Program-made: the position numbers and the translations under genes
Notes under the pieces: model-generated
The model's database searches: none
What the model was told of the DNA's origin: nothing
Seen by the model: the letters and a program-made list of their open reading frames with translations, nothing else
Source: JBOGJI01 sp050747865
GTDB taxonomy: Bacteria > Acidobacteriota > Thermoanaerobaculia > Multivoradales > JAHEKO01
DNA length: 9,231 bases
Direction of reading: 5' to 3'
NCBI GenBank assembly: GCA_050747865.1
Contig: JBOGJI010000018.1
Span: 1-9,231, forward strand
Part shown: one piece after another, positions 5,516 to 9,231 of the stretch
How the letters are laid out: each line of letters begins with the position of its first letter
Position numbering within the stretch: the first letter of the stretch is position 1

Positions 5516-6367
5516 GTGGAGGCGCATCCGCAGCCCCGGTCTGGAGGCCGGGCGCCCCGCCGGATCGAAGAGCTGCCGCGCATGTCGCTTCTCCAGCACC
5601 TGGAGGAGCTGCGCATCCGGCTGGTGCGTGCGGTGCTCGCCATCACCGCGGTCTTCGCCTTGCTGTGGTTGCGCGTCGACTGGCTGGTCAACCTGCTCGC
5701 CCCGCGGCTGGGCTCGAGCTGGCGCCTGGCGTCGGGGACGACGGGGGTCGAGCTGGTCCTCGAGTTCCTCGCCGCTCCCATCTACCGGCTGCTGCCCGAG
5801 GGAAAGCGCCTGGCGTTCCTGGGCATCACCGACCCCTTCATCCTGTACGTCAAGGCCGCCCTGCTGGCGTCTCTGTTCATTGCCTCGCCGGTCGTGCTCT
5901 ACCAGCTCTGGCGTTTCGCCGCTCCGGGGCTGTACAGCCACGAGCGCCGTTTCGTCCTGCCGGTGGTGACCAGCGGCACGCTGTTCTTCCTCGGCGGCGG
6001 CGCCTTCGCCTACTTTGTCGCCTTTCCCTTCGCCGCCCGCGTCCTGCTCGACATGGGGGCGGGCTTCGAGCCCATGCTCACGGTGGAGCGCTACTTCCGG
6101 TTCCTGCTCACCATCCTGGTCGGGCTGGGGGCGATGTTCGAGCTGCCGGTGGCGATCTTCCTGCTCGCCTGGGCCGGGGTGGTGTCGCCGGGCTTCCTCA
6201 TGCGCAACTTCCGCTGGGCCGTGCTGCTGATTTTCGTCGCCGCGGCGGTCATCACCCCGACGCCCGATGTGGTGAATCTCTGCCTGTTCGCCGTGCCGAC
6301 GCTGGGGCTGTACTTGCTCGGCACCGGGGCCGCCTGGCTGGTCTGGCGCAAGCGTCACGAGCAGTGA
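5516..6367 (+). CDS. tatC: Sec-independent protein translocase subunit TatC
   Basis: TatC is the polytopic inner-membrane receptor for twin-arginine signal peptides. The 283-residue protein carries the N-terminal MSLLQHLEELRIRL motif at 23-36, then six predicted membrane spans. The signature YQLWRFAAPGLYSHERR (129-145) includes Glu143, equivalent to the signal-binding glutamate of E. coli TatC, and is followed by AYFVAFPFAARVLLDM. The late loop has ITPTPDVVN (246-254). It is slightly longer than E. coli TatC through a 22-residue N-terminal extension and a longer first periplasmic loop (about 62-104). GTG 5516 is chosen because AGAGGAG ends 8 nt upstream, overlapping the tatA stop; ATG 5582 would give the conventional N-terminus but has a weaker site. 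It is coupled to tatA and ends 1 nt from the convergent acyltransferase stop. Confidence 0.95.
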   Translation: MEAHPQPRSGGRAPRRIEELPRMSLLQHLEELRIRLVRAVLAITAVFALLWLRVDWLVNLLAPRLGSSWRLASGTTGVELVLEFLAAPIYRLLPEGKRLAFLGITDPFILYVKAALLASLFIASPVVLYQLWRFAAPGLYSHERRFVLPVVTSGTLFFLGGGAFAYFVAFPFAARVLLDMGAGFEPMLTVERYFRFLLTILVGLGAMFELPVAIFLLAWAGVVSPGFLMRNFRWAVLLIFVAAAVITPTPDVVNLCLFAVPTLGLYLLGTGAAWLVWRKRHEQ

Positions 6368-6368
6368 G

Positions 6369-7265
6369 CTACGGCGGCTGTCGTCGCCAGCGCCGGTGCA
6401 TCCACACCCATTGCTCGGGAACACGCCGGATCTGGTCTTCGATGACCCGGGTCAAAATCGCGGTAGCGGCCTCGGGGTCCGCCGGCAGCTCGATGGGCGG
6501 ATGGAACCGGGCCAGGTGGCGGCCGTCGGACCGGCGCTCGATGAAGGCCGGGATGACGCCGGCGCCATGCCGGCGGGCGAGCTGGGCGGCGGCCACCGGC
6601 GTGTAGGCGGGGCGGCCGAAGAACGGAACCCATACCCCGTCCACGCGGGTGTCCTGGTCGATCAGGATGCCCAGGGCGCCGCCGTCGCGCAGCGTGCGCA
6701 GCAGGGAGCGAGCGGCGCCGCTCTCGCCGCGCTCGATGGACTCGGTGCCGAAGCGCTCGCGCAGCCCCAGCAGCAGCCGCTGGAATCCCTCGGCGTCCAG
6801 CCGGCGGGCCACCACGCGCATGCCGAGTCCCCGGCAGTTGATGAGGGCGGCGAGCAGCTCCCAGTTGCCGCAATGCCCGGTGAGGATGAGCACGGATCGG
6901 CCGGCCCGGCGCACGGATTCCACATGGTCCCAGCCGTCGACCGCGACGACCCGTGTCACCGCGCCGCAGTCGCGGCGGAGGAGGAACAGGCACTCCCCGA
7001 GGGTGGTGCCGTGGTGCCGGAAGGAGGCCCGGCCCAGCCGCCGGCACTGACGGCTGGAGAGCTCGGGAAACGCCAGCGCCAGGTGCTCGAGCGTTCGCCG
7101 GCGATCCCGCCGCCCCAGCCACCAGCCGAGCAGGCCGAGGCCGCCGCCAAATCGCTGCGCGCCGCGCCAGCCCAGCGGCTGGAGGAGCAGGGAGAGCCCC
7201 CGCAGCAGAGCCGCCAGCAGGCCGTCCCGGAAGCCGCGGAGCCGGCTCATGGGCCCGGAGTCCAT
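6369..7265 (-). CDS. lipid A biosynthesis (KDO)2-lipid IVA acyltransferase, LpxL/HtrB family
   Basis: LpxL-family enzymes at the inner face of the cytoplasmic membrane transfer a secondary acyl chain from acyl-ACP to lipid A precursors. The 298-residue protein has an N-terminal hydrophobic segment (about 14-50) that anchors it, the catalytic HX4E motif GHCGNWE (His131, Glu136), a GGALGILIDQD strand, a VPFFGRPAYTP motif, and the C-terminal PEQWVWMHRRW block typical of the family. Length is normal. The start at 7265 (MDSGPM) is taken as the first ATG; ATG 7250 (MSRLRG) is equally plausible, and neither has a strong Shine-Dalgarno. Its presence implies a lipid A-containing outer membrane. It converges on tatC with a single base between the stops. 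Which acyl position it serves cannot be told from the sequence. Confidence 0.92.
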   Translation of the reverse strand: MDSGPMSRLRGFRDGLLAALLRGLSLLLQPLGWRGAQRFGGGLGLLGWWLGRRDRRRTLEHLALAFPELSSRQCRRLGRASFRHHGTTLGECLFLLRRDCGAVTRVVAVDGWDHVESVRRAGRSVLILTGHCGNWELLAALINCRGLGMRVVARRLDAEGFQRLLLGLRERFGTESIERGESGAARSLLRTLRDGGALGILIDQDTRVDGVWVPFFGRPAYTPVAAAQLARRHGAGVIPAFIERRSDGRHLARFHPPIELPADPEAATAILTRVIEDQIRRVPEQWVWMHRRWRRQPP

Positions 7266-7298
7266 GACACGGTCTCACGTGGGTCGCGTTGCGAGCGC

Positions 7299-7500
7299 CG
7301 TGGCCAGCGGCGCAAGGCGGCGCGACGCAGGCGATGCAGGGGTATCGTCGAGGAGCGCCAACGCCGCGCCGCTGGCCACGCCGCCGCAACCCTTCGGGCG
7401 CCAGGGGGTTGCGGGTCGTCTGCGGCGTCGCTCGTCGGTCACATACTGATGAGTATGCTCCCTCCTCGCTCCTTGCATACGACCCGCAAGCCCCTGGCGC
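7299..7500. repeat. compound palindromic intergenic repeat
   Basis: The 265-nt gap between the acyltransferase and the SLH gene contains nested inverted repeats and no credible gene. There is an exact 15-bp pair CGTGGCCAGCGGCGC (7299-7313/7366-7380). A 22-bp pair with one mismatch lies at 7398-7419/7479-7500. An exact 9-bp pair CCGCAACCC/GGGTTGCGG (7384-7392/7406-7414) competes with it. A small central hairpin CATACT/AGTATG (7442-7447/7452-7457, loop GATG) sits inside. The design suggests a dispersed, structured repeat element of the REP or MITE kind; copy number elsewhere cannot be seen here. Confidence 0.75.
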
Positions 7501-7530
7501 GCGACCCATGGGAGATTCATTCACAGGCTC

Positions 7531-8450
7531 TCAGTTCACCTCGATCGAGAACGCCTTCGTCAGGAAGACCGCCATCTGCGCCCGCGTTACCGGGCTCTCG
7601 GGGCAGAACAGACCGTCGCCGCAACCGGCGGTGATGCCACGCGCCGAGAGCTCCCGGATCCAGCGGCAGAAGGGACTGGCAACCGGCACATCGGCGAACG
7701 GCGGCGTCGGGCACACCGGCGGCAGGTAGGTCCCCCACTCCGCGGCGCGCAGCAGGAACACCGCCATCTCGCGGCGTCGGATTGGCGCCGCGGGGCAATA
7801 TCTTCGCGGCTCGGTGGCGCACCCGGACGTCACCGCGGCGAAGGCCATGCCCTCGATAGCCGACCGCGCCCAGTAGCTCGTCGGCACGTCCACGAAGACG
7901 GCGGGACGCCAGCCGAGCCGCACGAGCTCGAAATTGTCGGCCGAGAGCTGCGCAAAGGCCGGGTTCAACAGGTCGTTGTCCCAGCGTGTGTCATAGGTTC
8001 CCTGGATGTACATGTCGGTCCCGTTGTCCGCCAGGATCAGTCCATAGGTCTTCATTGCCTGGAAGATCCTGCGAATCGGCTCCGGGAAGCCAGTGATGTC
8101 GACCGACGCCTTGAGCCGCATGCGGGCTCCCAGCGGCGGTGCCGCGGCGTTATCGCCCGCGACGTGGGAGGCCGGAAAGACGAAGCCGTTCGAGTCCCGC
8201 AGCGTGAAGCGGAACGCGTGGCGGATGGGCTCGTCGGATTCATAGACCTCGTCGTAACGCACCAGACCGGGCAGGATCGCGAGCCCGGCGGCGTCGGCGC
8301 TGGTCCACCCCAGCGGCCGGCGGCGGCTGAAGCCGAGCGGCCACGCCGCTGCGGAGCCGGCCTCCCAGCGTTCGAGCTCGCTGTTCCACCGGGTTCGGTA
8401 GAGCTCGTAGAGCAGGCGATGGTCGTAGTCAAGGATAGACCCTATGGAAC
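7531..8450 (-). CDS. 5'-truncated surface protein with two C-terminal SLH-like repeats
   Basis: The recognisable protein begins at about 8436 (ILDYDHRLLYELY) and ends at a TGA at 7531-7533. Its first part (LYELY.., GWTSADAAGLAILPGLVRYDEV, IRHAFRFTL, MRLKASVDITGFP, MKTYGLILADNGTDMY, RWDN) matches a secreted-protein family of unknown function I recognise from Acidobacteriota and other bacteria. Two SLH-like repeats follow: FVDVP..REMAVFLLRA (about 7735-7897) and FADVP..GITAGCGDG..TRAQMAVFLTKAF (about 7552-7698). Related proteins carry roughly 100 further N-terminal residues and a secretion signal, which are missing. The frame stays open to an ATG at 8598, but that stretch is antisense to the IS110 leader and looks unrelated, so this is probably a pseudogene cut by the insertion. 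SLH repeats normally bind cell-wall polymers; here they may anchor a surface or secreted protein. Confidence 0.75.
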
Positions 8451-8581
8451 GACCGGTTCCCCGCGGTCGTAAGCTCGCGAGTCTCAGAAGAGTCTCGTGG
8501 GAGTGGCCTCGAGGAGGCCAGCTTGTCCGCGGGTTACCCCCGAAACGGCGGCAGAGCCGCATACGACAGGAGGAACCGGTC
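8451..8581 (+). ncRNA. candidate bridge-RNA-like structured leader of the IS110 element
   Basis: An exact 10-bp outer stem joins GACCGGTTCC (8451-8460) to GGAACCGGTC (8572-8581), ending on the base before the ATG. After a 5x4-nt internal loop comes a 6-bp stem GTCGTA/TACGAC (8466-8471/8562-8567). Inside are hairpins at 8478-8497 (CGAG-T-CTC, loop AGAA), 8504-8520 (TGGCCTC, loop GAG) and 8548-8560 (GCGGC, loop AGA), plus a weak one near 8528-8542. IS110-family recombinases are known to use a bridge RNA encoded in the non-coding end of the element; the position and multi-stem layout fit, but no guide loops could be verified. AGGAGG (8569-8574) is partly buried in the outer stem. Confidence 0.4.
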
Positions 8582-9231
8582 ATGAAGAAGGGTACCACCT
8601 ACGTGGGTTTGGACGTGCACAAGAAGGACATCGTGGTGGCGATGCTTGCCCCCGGAGTGCAGGCAGCGGCGACGTGGAAGCTGGCCAACGAGCCGCGCGC
8701 GGTACGTCGCCTGGCCAGGAAGCTCAAGCGCGAGACGGCGGGTGAGGTTCGCAGTGCCTATGAAGCGGTGCGAGATCTGTGTCGCTGCCGCGAGGACGTC
8801 CGGCAGGATCTGACGCGCTGTCGGCATCGGCTGGGCAAGTTTCTGCTGCGCCGAGGGCTGCGCTATCTTGACGGGAGAGCCTGGACGCAGCGACACCGGC
8901 AGTGGCTATGGCGTCTCGAGCTCGAGCATCCGGCGGCCCAGGCGACGCTTGAGAGCTACCTGCTCGGCATCGAGCAGCTCGAGGCCCAGCTTGGTGAGCT
9001 GAATGCGTCGATTGCAGAGATCGCCGACAGTGCGCCGTATCGGGAGCAGGTGGGCTGGCTGCGTTGCTTCCGGGGCATCGAACGGCGCCAGGGACAGGCG
9101 GCTGAGGTCATCGCGCTGGCCGATCGAGCGATGCGTCGACTCCACCGGCGCCATTGGCGCCTGCTGTCGCTGGGCAAGCCGCCGCAGAAGGCGGTCACCG
9201 CGACGGCTCGGGAGCTCGTGGGCTTCCTGTG
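8582..9231 (+). CDS. IS110-family transposase with two internal deletions, partial
   Basis: The frame from ATG 8582 (AGGAGG 7 nt upstream) is open for 216 codons to the window edge. It begins TYVGLDVHKKDIVVAML, the IS110 DEDD-domain start with catalytic Asp11, and reaches GEVRSAYEA with the second acidic residue Glu61. It then jumps directly to VRDLCRCREDVRQDL, the region that follows the DEDD domain, so the usual block with the last two acidic residues is missing. The coiled middle (RHRLGKFLLRRG, HPAAQATLESYLLGIEQLE) and VGWLRCFRGIE (158-167) are intact. The sequence then jumps to RRQGQAAEVIALADRA..HWRLLSLGKPPQKAV, the C-terminal tail, omitting the Transposase_20 core with its catalytic serine. 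Intact relatives have about 400 residues. Both gaps keep the frame. It should be catalytically dead; a decayed copy or a non-catalytic RNA- or DNA-binding derivative are the alternatives. Confidence 0.8.
   Translation, partial: MKKGTTYVGLDVHKKDIVVAMLAPGVQAAATWKLANEPRAVRRLARKLKRETAGEVRSAYEAVRDLCRCREDVRQDLTRCRHRLGKFLLRRGLRYLDGRAWTQRHRQWLWRLELEHPAAQATLESYLLGIEQLEAQLGELNASIAEIADSAPYREQVGWLRCFRGIERRQGQAAEVIALADRAMRRLHRRHWRLLSLGKPPQKAVTATARELVGFL

Larger units (their letters stand above)
8440..9231 (+). mobile_element. IS110-family insertion sequence remnant (right end off window)
   Basis: Similarity of the neighbouring SLH gene stops at about 8437-8450, and from there a structured non-coding leader of about 130 nt leads to an IS110-type transposase frame that reaches the window edge. 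IS110 elements typically lack long terminal inverted repeats and carry a non-coding end before the transposase, which fits. The exact left boundary cannot be fixed without an empty site; the right end is not in the window. Confidence 0.7.

Noticed and set aside
5165..6424. Minus-strand 419-codon open frame opposite tatA-tatC
   Set aside because: Low-complexity Arg/Gln/Glu/His-rich translation without domains; tatA and tatC on the other strand account for the sequence.
6396..7634. Plus-strand 412-codon open frame opposite the lipid A acyltransferase
   Set aside because: Antisense shadow; the minus strand has the HX4E acyltransferase motifs, and the frame runs through the palindromic repeat.

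Overview
This window is very GC-rich chromosomal DNA from a Gram-negative (diderm) bacterium. An LpxL/HtrB-type lipid A acyltransferase, a TatA-TatC pair and an Mn-type superoxide dismutase fit an outer-membrane organism that meets oxygen. A C-terminal pair of SLH repeats of the 'GITAGCG...FCPESPVTRAQMAVFL' style and an orphan ECF sigma factor resemble proteins I associate with Acidobacteriota (Thermoanaerobaculia-like) and similar deep-branching lineages. That placement is an inference from protein style only.

Left part (1-2600). On the minus strand are a partial tilS running off the left edge, a tRNA(CAU) just upstream of it, a small ArsR-family regulator and sodA. On the plus strand, driven by a good sigma70-type promoter at 2133-2161, come tRNA-Val(UAC), tRNA-Asp(GUC) and a 51-codon rpmG (zinc-free L33). 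A perfect 12-bp palindrome spans the 3' end of the tRNA-Val gene.

Middle (2600-6370). An ECF sigma factor (+) has its ribosome binding site inside a perfect 10-bp hairpin that ends one base before the start codon. It converges on ctpA (-), a membrane-anchored PDZ/S41 C-terminal processing protease. Both ends of ctpA carry inverted arrays of a GC-rich heptamer; the 3' array supplies the last codons and the stop of ctpA, and the 5' array fills most of the space between ctpA and the divergent tatA. The tatA-tatC pair (+) follows, with tatC starting 5 nt after tatA.

Right part (6369-9231). An LpxL-family acyltransferase (-) converges on tatC with a 1-nt gap. A compound palindromic repeat (about 7299-7500) separates it from a 5'-truncated SLH-repeat surface protein (-). 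The truncation coincides with the left end of an IS110-family element (+). The element has a strongly structured leader that resembles a bridge-RNA region. Its transposase frame stays open to the window edge, yet it has lost two internal blocks that normally carry catalytic residues.

No complete new defence or biosynthetic system is visible. The most unusual material is non-coding or degenerate: the IS110 leader and doubly deleted recombinase, the heptamer arrays around ctpA, the tRNA-Val palindrome and the hairpin over the sigma-factor start.
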